Below, one piece after another: positions 1 through 6,371 of a DNA stretch of 34,431 nucleotides. Location of the stretch: the NCBI RefSeq assembly GCF_000337475.1, contig NZ_AOIT01000086.1, positions 4,210 to 38,640 of the forward strand. The letters run 5' to 3'. The notes beneath the pieces were generated by a model. That model saw nothing but the letters and a program-made list of their open reading frames with translations, did no database searches and had not been told where the DNA came from. Made by a program: the position numbers and the translations under genes. Position 1 is the stretch's first letter. Each line of letters starts with the position of its first letter. The stretch is from Natrinema limicola JCM 13563 (GTDB lineage Archaea; Halobacteriota; Halobacteria; Halobacteriales; Natrialbaceae).

Positions 1-489
1 GACAGCACGTTCTTCGAACGTGACCAAGCCTCGCAGTACTACCTCCAACGGCAGAGTCGGACGGTCACGACAGTCAAAGCGACGACACTAACCGATACAG
101 AGTCATTGGCGGTGCTGGACGTGCACTGTTGTATCGAGCGTGAACACGATACGAAGGCTGGCCCGCGGGTCGTCCGCCGGAACGCGGACGACCTGCGGGC
201 CGTCGTCGCCGACAACGGCTTCCAAGACTGGCACACCGAATACGAGCTGCCCGCGTACGATCTCGATTATCGTGTTCATCATCGTGGATCGAAACCGATG
301 GCTGTAGCACACAACGCGCTCAACCAGACGAACAGCTACACGCAACGGTGGATGGCAGAGACATCCTACTCAACGACGAAGCGAACGCAAGGCGGAGGCT
401 TGCGTTCGCGGTTCTGGTACCGCCAGTTCCGTGAAATCGTCCTCATGTTTGCTCTCCACAACATCAAAAAGACCGCTACAAAGCTATGA
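1..489 (+). CDS. IS5-family (ISH1-like) transposase, 3' part
   Basis: The frame is open from base 1 and ends in TGA at 487-489; the start lies outside the window. It encodes the catalytic core of a DDE transposase of the IS5 family as found in haloarchaea. The first D is codon 1 (DSTFFERD block), the second is in VVADNGF (about 211-213), and the E is in MAETSYSTTKR (about 358-360), followed by the C-terminal REIVLMFALHNIKK block typical of this family. All three acidic residues appear present, so the missing N-terminus is probably only a window effect. It would cut and rejoin DNA at the element ends. I could not identify the element's terminal inverted repeat downstream. Confidence 0.85.
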   Translation, partial: DSTFFERDQASQYYLQRQSRTVTTVKATTLTDTESLAVLDVHCCIEREHDTKAGPRVVRRNADDLRAVVADNGFQDWHTEYELPAYDLDYRVHHRGSKPMAVAHNALNQTNSYTQRWMAETSYSTTKRTQGGGLRSRFWYRQFREIVLMFALHNIKKTATKL

Positions 490-533
490 TCGTACCGCCG
501 TACCGCATTTTCAATAGAGCAGTTATTTGAACT

Positions 534-622
534 CTCAGGAAATGAGGTGTGGTGTGTTGTCTGAGGAAGGGTATGTAGTTCTCGTGTGGTGTGTTTTCTC
601 AATAACTCAGGAAATGAGGTGT
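534..622. repeat. 17-bp direct repeat pair downstream of transposase
   Basis: CTCAGGAAATGAGGTGT occurs at 534-550 and again, identically, at 606-622, 72 bases apart. A second short repeat, GTGTGGTGTGTT, occurs between them and within the first copy. The repeats lie just after the transposase gene and may belong to the right end of the element or to an insertion target. This is inference. Confidence 0.6.
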
Positions 623-657
623 CCCCGTCTGTTTTATCGTCTTGCGAATGTTCGAGA

Positions 658-858
658 TCATCGTTCGAGTACCTCAACATCTGGATTTGTACCCATTGAT
701 CCAGCGACTACTTTCGCACGCTCGAGTTCACGGTTCTCTCGCTGACCCTGTCGTTCGAGCAGTTCAGCTCGCCGACAACGTTCATCAGCGACATCGTCGA
801 CAACGTCCTCGCCACCGATCGTGAAACGCTTGCCACGGTGATCGATTTGCTCGAGCAT
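658..858 (-). CDS. Small charged protein, translationally coupled
   Basis: A 66-aa protein starting MLEQIDHRG, rich in charged residues (DVVDDVADERCRR, then a likely helix with ERQGQRENRELERAK). I do not recognise a family. Its ATG shares one base with the TGA stop of the upstream zinc-finger gene (TGATG), a usual sign of translational coupling in haloarchaea, and that overlap is the main support for it being real. It is probably the last gene of a small minus-strand unit that follows the SWIM gene. Function unknown. Confidence 0.5.
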   Translation of the reverse strand: MLEQIDHRGKRFTIGGEDVVDDVADERCRRAELLERQGQRENRELERAKVVAGSMGTNPDVEVLER

Positions 859-1022
859 CAGTACCGATCCTCTGACTCGTCCATTGCGGCATCTCGAGCG
901 TCCGCTTGGAGGTGCTCGTAGCGGACCTCACAGCTGTCCGAACAGAACCGACCAGCATATCCTGTCCGATCGCGAGCAGGTTCCGAACACGTCGGCATTC
1001 GGCACTCGTCGCGGTCAGTCAT
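858..1022 (-). CDS. 54-aa treble-clef-like zinc-finger protein
   Basis: A small gene reading MTDRDECRMPTC at its N-terminus, with four cysteines in the order C7-x4-C12-x14-C27-x3-C31. The last pair sits in GRFCSDSCEVRY, like small haloarchaeal zinc-finger proteins whose second knuckle is FCSxxC. The tail is acidic (DAAMDESEDRY). The protein probably binds one zinc ion and acts in the cytoplasm as a DNA-binding or protein-binding adaptor; the target is unknown. It overlaps the next gene by one base (TGATG). It lies downstream of a SWIM-domain gene, so this is a cluster of small zinc proteins. Confidence 0.7.
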   Translation of the reverse strand: MTDRDECRMPTCSEPARDRTGYAGRFCSDSCEVRYEHLQADARDAAMDESEDRY

Positions 1023-1098
1023 CCGGCGATCCCTCGATGTAGGGACCGAGTCGTTTCAGTGGCTGTCGACGTGATTGCTGTCTCTCTCTTTGTCTCAT
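1015..1098 (-). CDS. Possible 27-aa basic peptide
   Basis: A short frame encoding a very basic N-terminal half (MRQRERQQSRRQPLKR) and an acidic end. Its last codons overlap the start of the 54-aa zinc-finger gene by 8 bases. It has no recognised family. It could be a leader peptide for the coupled genes or simply a chance frame; only the overlap supports it. Confidence 0.25.
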   Translation of the reverse strand: MRQRERQQSRRQPLKRLGPYIEGSPDD

Positions 1099-1111
1099 GG
1101 GTTACTGCGGT

Positions 1112-1145
1112 GGGCTCCCTTTGAGCCCCCGCACCCCTTTCGGGG
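1112..1145. terminator. Tandem GC-rich hairpins after SWIM gene
   Basis: Two adjacent perfect stems: GGGCTC/GAGCCC at 1112-1117 and 1123-1128 (5-base loop), and CCCC/GGGG at 1134-1137 and 1142-1145 (4-base loop). They lie about 40-70 bases beyond the stop of the minus-strand SWIM gene and before the small zinc-finger genes, so they may terminate or attenuate that transcript. No clear U-run follows, so this is tentative. Confidence 0.35.
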
Positions 1146-1182
1146 GATACAAATCGTCTCGAGTGATCTCGTCACTCGACAG

Positions 1183-1743
1183 TCAGCGGCTGAACGAACC
1201 ATCTGGCGCAGGGACAAGTCCCGTCCGGATCTCGAGGTCGACACGGCGAAGATGCTTACAGCCGTTATCCGGCTGGCGCTGCTCGAAATCAGGACAGGTA
1301 CACGTCGTTGCCTCGATATCGACCTCGTAAGTAGCACCGCTCTCACTCTCGACTTCGTAGATCGGACCCACTGTCCCAAAGCGGACGTCCAACTGTTCGT
1401 TCAGTGCACGGCGTGTTCGTGGGTCGTCGATCGAGTAGCCTCCTGCCTCGAGTGCAGTCGCCGGCTGGGGGTTGTCGCAGGGGACGGTGAACTCGTCGCG
1501 ATGGTTGCGTTCTTGGCCGCATTTCCTGCAGCGCCAGTAGCGTGTCCGATACTCGTAGCCATCAGTGAGATTGAGTTCGTACGGTGTTGGCTCTGTGCCT
1601 GGCAGCCACTCGTCGATCGCGACGAGTTCGTGTCCGTTCAGTCGGGCAACGTCTCCTGGATAGCTTCGGTCACGGTCGCTCGTGTACTCGTTTGTCGGTC
1701 GATCTCGATGCGAGTCGCTCTGGAGTGGTCGATTTGTACTCAT
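1183..1743 (-). CDS. SWIM zinc-finger domain protein
   Basis: A 186-aa protein. The C-terminal part holds a SWIM signature: C148-x-C150 (TTCTCPDF), then C162-x-H164 (NGCKHL), which binds zinc and mediates DNA or protein binding. A second cysteine cluster, C72-x2-C75 (RCRKCGQ) with C89, may form another zinc site in the middle. The N-terminal 45 residues are polar and probably disordered. Short SWIM proteins of this kind are common on haloarchaeal plasmids and near IS elements; their role is unknown. It heads a minus-strand run of small zinc proteins, and paired hairpins lie just downstream. Start chosen at ATG 1743 (MSTNRPLQ). Confidence 0.8.
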   Translation of the reverse strand: MSTNRPLQSDSHRDRPTNEYTSDRDRSYPGDVARLNGHELVAIDEWLPGTEPTPYELNLTDGYEYRTRYWRCRKCGQERNHRDEFTVPCDNPQPATALEAGGYSIDDPRTRRALNEQLDVRFGTVGPIYEVESESGATYEVDIEATTCTCPDFEQRQPDNGCKHLRRVDLEIRTGLVPAPDGSFSR

Positions 1744-1811
1744 TCGTGGCCTCGAGGCACACGAGTATGCGCCTCAAGCCGCTCGGGCGCAGAAAAACCG
1801 AATGCGATCTG

Positions 1812-2063
1812 CTATTGGGTTCCGTCGGCAGCCTCGAGCAATCGCTCTACTTCTTCTTGGCTGACCAGACCGTCATGTCGTCACAGTTCTCGTGCTGTTT
1901 GAGATTGATGGTATCTGTGATGCCTGCATGTCGGACAAAGACCGACAGCAATCGAGTTTGTAGTGGTGCTCGAGGGAGAGTCGGGCCGATTCTGTCCGAG
2001 ACTACCGTCATTCTCGGACACGCTATTGGTAACGGACTTATTGTTCATCTCTATGAAAACCAA
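1812..2063 (-). pseudogene. Frameshifted small zinc-ribbon protein
   Basis: Three pieces in two frames together resemble one small haloarchaeal protein. The first frame gives an N-terminal part ending in GLCPTC. The next frame gives GITDTINLKQHENCDDMT. The first frame resumes with GLVSQEEVERLLEAADG and stops at TAG 1812-1814. The joins need one inserted base near the CPTC codons and one lost base near the DDMT codons, a compensating pair; the uninterrupted frame meets a TGA between them. The intact form would be a Cx2C...C zinc protein with an acidic helical tail. The N-terminal 40 residues are uncertain because they overlap a repeated palindrome. Sequencing error is an alternative to real decay. 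Confidence 0.5.
1993..2020. repeat. Dispersed palindromic repeat, copy 1 (best palindrome)
   Basis: Arms TGTCCGAGA (1993-2001) and TCTCGGACA (2012-2020) form a perfect 9-bp inverted repeat around a 10-base centre. The same layout (gtccga, then ctac, then ttctcggaca) recurs at about 2307, 3038, 4574 and 5345. Confidence 0.7.
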
Positions 2064-2091
2064 TAAATTCTCCCATCATCAATTTTGAACT

Positions 2092-2277
2092 ATGGCCTCC
2101 AAAAGTGCCTCAATTCTCATCCCCGGAGTTATGTGTATGATTATTGGGTTTTTTGTTTTAAATGTGGTTGGGGCCGGACTGGGGCTGATACTGGGCTTTG
2201 CGATGGGGGAATGCTATTATCAGCGTCATGAGTTGGAAAAGCAAATAGATGAACTGAAAGGAAGTGAACAAGATTGA
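2092..2277 (+). CDS. Small two-helix membrane protein
   Basis: A 61-aa protein with a hydrophobic hairpin: residues about 8-25 (ILIPGVMCMIIGFFVLNV) and a glycine-rich second stretch (GAGLGLILGFAMGE), then a charged tail (YYQRHELEKQIDELKGSEQD). The glycine spacing resembles a glycine-zipper membrane hairpin. A TATA-like AATAAATT lies about 27 bases before the ATG, so the transcript is probably leaderless. A copy of the dispersed palindrome follows the gene. No family recognised. Confidence 0.6.
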   Translation: MASKSASILIPGVMCMIIGFFVLNVVGAGLGLILGFAMGECYYQRHELEKQIDELKGSEQD

Positions 2278-2305
2278 GCATGACTTACTGCTGCTCGAGA
2301 TCGTC

Positions 2306-2334
2306 CGTCCGACCCTACCGCAATTCTCGGACAC
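2306..2334. repeat. Dispersed palindromic repeat, copy 2
   Basis: cgtccga (2306-2312), then ctaccg, then ttctcggacac (2324-2334). It matches copy 1 over 28 bases with only a few differences. It lies between two plus-strand genes. Confidence 0.6.
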
Positions 2335-2385
2335 AACGTTCGCGGTAACTACAGATGCGAACTGAACAGTCGGTTCCCTGAAAGC

Positions 2386-2414
2386 ACTTATAGAGCGTGT
2401 TAGTAAGGGAGAAT
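2386..2414 (+). promoter_or_regulatory. TATA box for lipoprotein gene
   Basis: ACTTATAG at about 2387-2394 is centred about 25 bases before the ATG at 2415. This fits a leaderless archaeal transcript and supports ATG 2415 over the upstream in-frame GTG at 2397. Confidence 0.5.
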
Positions 2415-2918
2415 ATGAAGCGACGAGTACTCCTTGGTGCTGTCACGACAGGAATAGCTGCAGTGGCTGGTTGTCTTTCCGATAGCGGCAGCGATAATCC
2501 TAATGACCACACAGAGAATGAGCCAACGAACGATGATGTGGAACAAGATGAGGAACAAGATGATAACTCAAACCCGTATAATCAGCCAGCAGAGTATGAT
2601 GAAGTGAAGAATCTCACAGTAGAAAACAACCTGAATGAGGCGCTGAATGGGTCAGTAACGGTCATAGATAACGATGAGGACGCTACTCTATCTGAGACGA
2701 ATATAACTATTCAAGCAGGAGAGAAGGTCCGTGATAGAATACCTACTGCTGATGAGAGCGGGAACTATACGGTGGAGGTAACGGTTGAAGGTCGAGGAAC
2801 TGTAGCAGATGATTTCAATCTCAGAACACCAGTTGGTGAGCCTCACTTGTACATTAGCGAAAGCCGAGATGATGATGAACCATTCTCGGTGTGGGTATCT
2901 GGAGCTCCTAATGTCTGA
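2415..2918 (+). CDS. Tat-type lipoprotein, unknown function
   Basis: A 167-aa secreted protein starting MKRRVLLGAVTTG. The signal peptide has twin arginine at residues 3-4, a hydrophobic core and a lipobox VAGC, so the mature cysteine is probably lipid-anchored outside the cell. A strongly acidic, probably unstructured linker follows (NDDVEQDEEQDDNSN). The folded C-terminal part has alternating polar and hydrophobic strands (NLTVENNLN, GSVTVIDND, YTVEVTVEGRG, FSVWVSGAP), suggesting an Ig-like beta domain. An in-frame GTG at 2397 exists, but the TATA box and signal peptide favour ATG 2415. Substrate or partner unknown. Confidence 0.75.
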   Translation: MKRRVLLGAVTTGIAAVAGCLSDSGSDNPNDHTENEPTNDDVEQDEEQDDNSNPYNQPAEYDEVKNLTVENNLNEALNGSVTVIDNDEDATLSETNITIQAGEKVRDRIPTADESGNYTVEVTVEGRGTVADDFNLRTPVGEPHLYISESRDDDEPFSVWVSGAPNV

Positions 2919-3037
2919 CCTACACCAACCGTGAGCAATATCGAGTCTTTTCATTCTATACCTGTTACTGGCTAGCTGTGAATGCTCTCGAGAAAACTAA
3001 CGCACTCTATCGTCATACCACTGATTCACGATCTCCT

Positions 3038-3065
3038 GTCCGACTCTACTCTACTTATCGGACAC
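3038..3065. repeat. Dispersed palindromic repeat, copy 3
   Basis: gtccgactctac (3038-3049), then tatcggacac (3056-3065), spaced as in the other copies. It lies between the convergent genes ending at 2918 and 3098. Confidence 0.55.
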
Positions 3066-3097
3066 GATATCTACAATAAGTATGGATTCAAACTAAC

Positions 3098-3733
3098 TCA
3101 CAGTTTCTCGTCAAGTAACGCTTTGGTATCCTCATGAGTCGTGTTCCAGTCCGCAACGGCGTAGTCGGTCAGACCAGCCGTGAACTCTGCTTTCTCAATC
3201 TTATCTTTTGCTCTCGCATGGTGACTCCGCACCGTCCCGATAGCGAGATCCAGCGCTTCTGCGACGCCTCGTTCACCGAGTTGACGCCCCGTTCCGTGCT
3301 CACTCGGTTCTTCCCACAGCAAGACGAACACGACGAATTGTTGTTTCGATAACGTAGAATTCTCCAGTAACCGGGCTAACTCGCGTTCGAAGTACTTCGA
3401 CACGTCACGAGCGAGTTTATCACCGACTCGCTTCAATTGCATTCCCGGACCATCGAACGGTGATTCCTCAGTTACTTTGAACATAGCCTCGTTGACGTCC
3501 AGCCCGGGCTGTAGCGGCGCGGTCTTTTCCATCGCGAGAGATGTGTCGAGAACAATGTAACTCATATCGAACACCTCGTTAAAGGCGCGAAGTTCCTCGT
3601 GTCTTTGGTCGTCTGATTTCCATTCCTCGATCGCTTCTTTTTGCGCGGCGCGTTCTGCATTGTAGATGAATCCGCGAGTCCCGTGCCGGTATAGGACACC
3701 GAGCTCCTCATCGGTGAACGGTGAGTCTTCCAT
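3098..3733 (-). CDS. Regulator with sigma-70 region 4-like HTH
   Basis: A 211-aa protein. Residues about 129-182 (LSKQQFVVFVLLW ... GVAEALDLAIGTVRSHHARAKDKIEKA) look like the sigma-70 region 4/LuxR type of helix-turn-helix: a first helix starting at LSKQQ, a recognition helix around AIGTVRSHHARAKDKI. The N-terminal 125 residues are an unknown acidic domain, perhaps a sensor or oligomerisation part. The protein probably acts as a DNA-binding transcription factor. A TATA box (TTTTATAA, revcomp of 3761-3768) sits about 30 bases upstream of ATG 3733, and a perfect palindrome lies between TATA and ATG, so autoregulation is likely. Confidence 0.75.
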   Translation of the reverse strand: MEDSPFTDEELGVLYRHGTRGFIYNAERAAQKEAIEEWKSDDQRHEELRAFNEVFDMSYIVLDTSLAMEKTAPLQPGLDVNEAMFKVTEESPFDGPGMQLKRVGDKLARDVSKYFERELARLLENSTLSKQQFVVFVLLWEEPSEHGTGRQLGERGVAEALDLAIGTVRSHHARAKDKIEKAEFTAGLTDYAVADWNTTHEDTKALLDEKL

Positions 3734-3755
3734 ACTATTACGAATAGTGTAATAG
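3734..3755. promoter_or_regulatory. Palindromic operator over the start site
   Basis: CTATTAC (3735-3741) and GTAATAG (3749-3755) form a perfect 7-bp inverted repeat. Inside it ACTATT (3734-3739) and AATAGT (3743-3748) form a second, overlapping one. The site lies directly upstream of ATG 3733 and downstream of the TATA box at 3761-3768, where a bound regulator would block transcription. The likely ligand is the adjacent HTH protein (inference). Confidence 0.55.
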
Positions 3756-3904
3756 CAGGGTTATAAAATTAACCCAACTGTCACGGTCAGTGCTGACTTA
3801 CCGTGCAAGATACAAACTCTATGAGACAGAGGCTCTGACTAATTCTCTCGCATCCTCAAACGATCCTCTATGGTGTGCCACAAGCAAGTTCGTAACCAGG
3901 CTGT

Positions 3905-4510
3905 TCAACTGTCAGTCGTCCATGTCTCGGACTTCCCATCAAAAGTGACTCGTAACTCGGGAGTCGCATCGGCATCAATAACACCAACCACCCAACCCGA
4001 GATAGTCGAATCGGCGTCGATACTCGGCCGGGTCATGCCAGCAGGATACGTTTCTAACTGCTCCCCATCGACGCTGAGCTCATACCCTGTATCAACTTGC
4101 ATCTCCCCTTGCCAATCTAAATCCGGGAAATATCCACCTTCACCAGAGCCATAGACCCTGATATCGTTGATATCGCCAGTATAGATAACATTCTCCTCTT
4201 TCTCGAGGGTCTCATAATGGCTTGGACTCACATGCGGCACTTCCCTTTCGGTCACATCGGTATTGTGAACCTCAACCTCGAATAACGCATAAATCCCGTT
4301 GGAGGGAGAGGTTTTCTTGTTACCGCTGATCGTGATTTGTTCAGTCGTCATTGAGTCTGTGACAGTGACGTCGATCTCGCCGAAACTAACGGTATCGCCG
4401 AGCGTAGTTTTTTGACCACTCACATTCTTTGCTACCTCTTCCACTTGAGAGCAACCTGCAATCAACGCTGAAATGGGCATCGCTGTCGCGAGATACGTGC
4501 GTCTGTTCAT
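3905..4510 (-). CDS. Lipoprotein with DUF4352-like beta domain
   Basis: A 201-aa protein from ATG 4510 (MNRRTYLATAMPIS). The signal peptide has twin arginine and a lipobox IAGC, so it is probably exported and lipid-anchored. The mature part reads like the DUF4352 (Ig-like, telomere-repeat-factor-like) family: LGDTVSFGEIDVTVTDS, then a strand pattern with YALFEVEVHNTDV, and a final strand LRVTFDGKSETW. Such proteins bind or stabilise unknown partners at the cell surface. An upstream in-frame ATG (4537) exists, but a TATA-like TTTATGA about 27 bases before 4510 supports the shorter, leaderless form. Confidence 0.7.
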   Translation of the reverse strand: MNRRTYLATAMPISALIAGCSQVEEVAKNVSGQKTTLGDTVSFGEIDVTVTDSMTTEQITISGNKKTSPSNGIYALFEVEVHNTDVTEREVPHVSPSHYETLEKEENVIYTGDINDIRVYGSGEGGYFPDLDWQGEMQVDTGYELSVDGEQLETYPAGMTRPSIDADSTISGWVVGVIDADATPELRVTFDGKSETWTTDS

Positions 4511-4573
4511 GCTCAAGACAGTGAACTGACGAGTCATAAATCAGCAGGCCAAGTCCGTCGGTAAATAGATCGG

Positions 4574-4602
4574 GATCCGACTCTGTATAAGTTCTCGGAC
4601 AG
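4574..4602. repeat. Dispersed palindromic repeat, copy 4
   Basis: atccgactct (4574-4583) followed by ttctcggacag (4592-4602); the right arm is conserved, the left arm weaker. It lies between the start of the lipoprotein gene and the end of the next minus-strand gene. Confidence 0.45.
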
Positions 4603-4651
4603 AATAACAAGCATAGATCTATTTGTACAGGATCACACTTGCCCCGTTGAT

Positions 4652-5071
4652 CTACAAGAATATTTGGAAAAAGAAAGCGGTTGCTACTAAGAAGAGACCT
4701 ACCGTTCTGTCTACAATTCTGTTGATGTCACGGATAATCGGCTTCGGCATTCGATCTTTTTTAACTCCCTCGGGAGACATAGATCGGAAGTGAATCTTGT
4801 GGATGTCACTCCGGAGTGGGGACCAAGCAAGCAAACCTGCTCCAAACGAACCTGGCCAACTAGTTAAAATAGTAATGGGACGGATATTATCGCCTATTGG
4901 GAAATAATAAACAACTCCACCGATAATGAGAAAGGAGGTTATCAACCAAAATGTATGTTTGAAGATGCGTTTAAAGAATTCATTTCTAATATCTCCGTTA
5001 TCGAAGTACCCACTGTTTTCTTCTAAGTGGTAGATAGCGTCTTTCCAGTCGTAAACAATGTCTGGTATCAT
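4652..5071 (-). CDS. Small membrane protein, unknown family
   Basis: A 139-aa protein with a soluble N-terminal stretch (about 1-38), two close hydrophobic segments (FWLITSFLIIGGVVYYF, and GSFGAGLLAW after a polar turn) and a C-terminal one (VGLFLVATAFFFQIFL). A basic loop lies between them (SPEGVKKDRMPKPIIRDINR). The DNA is more AT-rich than the zinc-protein and plasmid-like blocks. No family recognised. It lies with other small membrane-protein genes of unknown role. Confidence 0.6.
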   Translation of the reverse strand: MIPDIVYDWKDAIYHLEENSGYFDNGDIRNEFFKRIFKHTFWLITSFLIIGGVVYYFPIGDNIRPITILTSWPGSFGAGLLAWSPLRSDIHKIHFRSMSPEGVKKDRMPKPIIRDINRIVDRTVGLFLVATAFFFQIFL

Positions 5072-5169
5072 TATATGTATATGAGCTATAGGAGTTTGTT
5101 ATCTTCCCGATCTACTTTGGGCGGTTCAGCCCCACAACACTTACTGGTTTCAATCATATTATTTCCAGT

Positions 5170-5283
5170 ATGAATCCTATTCAAGTGACCAAGGGGATCA
5201 TTATTGGAATCGGAGCTTTAGGTTTCGTTGGCCTTATGATATGGTTCGTTTTGGGGGTATTGGCTCCCGCCCTAGGTTCGTAA
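5170..5283 (+). CDS. 37-aa single-pass membrane peptide
   Basis: A short gene, MNPIQVTKGIIIGIGALGF onwards, ending APALGS. Almost the whole peptide after residue 8 is one hydrophobic, glycine-rich helix. The clean start, the short polar ends and the composition support it, but small hydrophobic frames can occur by chance. A dispersed palindrome follows it about 60 bases downstream. Function unknown. Confidence 0.45.
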   Translation: MNPIQVTKGIIIGIGALGFVGLMIWFVLGVLAPALGS

Positions 5284-5344
5284 TTCTATATTCGATCGGT
5301 CAGTCCTGCCTCTGTAGGGAATGATGCTCCACAATCTTCTTGCC

Positions 5345-5372
5345 CAGTTCTGCACGAATTCTCGGACAGTCC
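5345..5372. repeat. Dispersed palindromic repeat, copy 5 (right arm only)
   Basis: aattctcggacagt (about 5358-5371) matches the right arm of the other copies; the left arm is lost. Confidence 0.4.
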
Positions 5373-5487
5373 TCATTGGCGTATCATGAGAAGTTCATAA
5401 CCAGAACTACGGGATTTGTCGAGAACAGAGACTGCAATAGTTTTCTTGGTTGCTTCTCAGGTTATCGAATATAGGCCGACTCAATCG

Positions 5488-5562
5488 CTATTCGTCGTTT
5501 TCAGCGAGCCGCTGTAGTGCGTCGGCGAGGACTCTACTGTAATCAGAGACGAACGGAGTTAC
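5488..5562 (-). pseudogene. In-frame tail after stop of membrane gene
   Basis: Directly after the TAA (5563-5565) of the upstream membrane-protein gene the same frame stays open for 24 codons, reading VTPFVSDYSRVLADALQRLAENDE, and then stops at TAG 5488-5490. The acidic, helical ending resembles a natural haloarchaeal C-terminus. It may be the true end of that gene after a nonsense change, or the tail of another gene joined there. See the finding on 5488-6039. Confidence 0.35.
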
Positions 5563-6039
5563 TTACGCGTGACGTGCTCCTTTGAGTGCCCTATGATAAA
5601 TATGGGTGAAAAGACCCACTGAGAATACCATCGAGAATGCAACGAGATAGAAGGATGCTGTAGTCACACTGAATGTGGAGTCGAAGACATTGGCGGACAC
5701 GATCGAGAGGCCTGCCACCATCGGAATTGTGACCAGTTGGAAAGCGGTCGTGATAATGATGGTGAACCCACCGGCAACAACTCCGTAGATAGTAATGTTC
5801 ATTCGGGTTAATGAACCCGGTACAGCGACTTTCCGAAAGAATGGTTCTGTGATTTTGTCCAAGCACTTCTCTCCAATTTCTCTAATTATCGCGGGGTCCT
5901 GGGGTTCTATCCCACAGTATCCACAGATTTTATTCATTGCTTGGCAGGTAACTTGCAGAACTGCAGAGAATCTAATTCCTAATAGTAGTAGACCCCAAAA
6001 AATGGCTAGTACTTGTTTGTACATCTCAATTTGATCCAT
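5563..6039 (-). CDS. Three- or four-pass membrane protein
   Basis: A 158-aa protein with hydrophobic segments at about 8-32 (VLAIFWGLLLLGIRFSAVLQV), 82-103 (ITIYGVVAGGFTIIITTAFQLV), 107-120 and 130-150 (FYLVAFSMVFSVGLFTHIY). Between the first and second lies a short soluble loop with C-x2-C (KICGYCGIEPQD). No family recognised. A TATA box (TTTTATA, revcomp of about 6062-6068) lies about 26 bases before ATG 6039, so the gene is leaderless. The same frame reopens after its stop codon for 24 residues. Confidence 0.6.
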   Translation of the reverse strand: MDQIEMYKQVLAIFWGLLLLGIRFSAVLQVTCQAMNKICGYCGIEPQDPAIIREIGEKCLDKITEPFFRKVAVPGSLTRMNITIYGVVAGGFTIIITTAFQLVTIPMVAGLSIVSANVFDSTFSVTTASFYLVAFSMVFSVGLFTHIYHRALKGARHA

Positions 6040-6371
6040 AGGCGAATGTCAACTTCCACAACTATAAAATGAAGTGGCGAAGAGCGGTGATTGGTTGGCG
6101 TACCTGTATCGAACGCTACTCCGTAGTAGTTGTATTTAACAAATTCTGGTGTCTTCGAAGTCCAACTTTAACTCTACAGAACGTGAAAGACTGAGTCGTT
6201 CGTTTAGATATTAGCCCCAATCTCGCTTGAAATGTCCTCGAGGACGGGATTCACGGACATCACCAACGGAGAATGCAAGGTTCTAATATGTCAAAAGAGA
6301 GTAGAAACAACTCTTCTATAGGAGTAGATTTGGTTACCAGTGGTCCTAGCTTGAGGAAGAATTAAGACCGG
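6040..6371. other. Intergenic region with promoter and gene tail
   Basis: This 332-base gap holds the TATA box of the minus-strand membrane gene (about 6062-6068) and a TATA-like GTATTTAAC at about 6131. It also holds a minus-strand frame at 6204-6289 that reads like the end of a lost protein (SPLVMSVNPVLEDISSEIG, stop TAA 6204-6206). No complete gene is seen. Confidence 0.4.

Noticed and set aside
1075-1902. 275-aa plus-strand frame opposite the SWIM gene
   Set aside because: Cysteine- and serine-rich, non-acidic composition; the minus strand has the SWIM motif.
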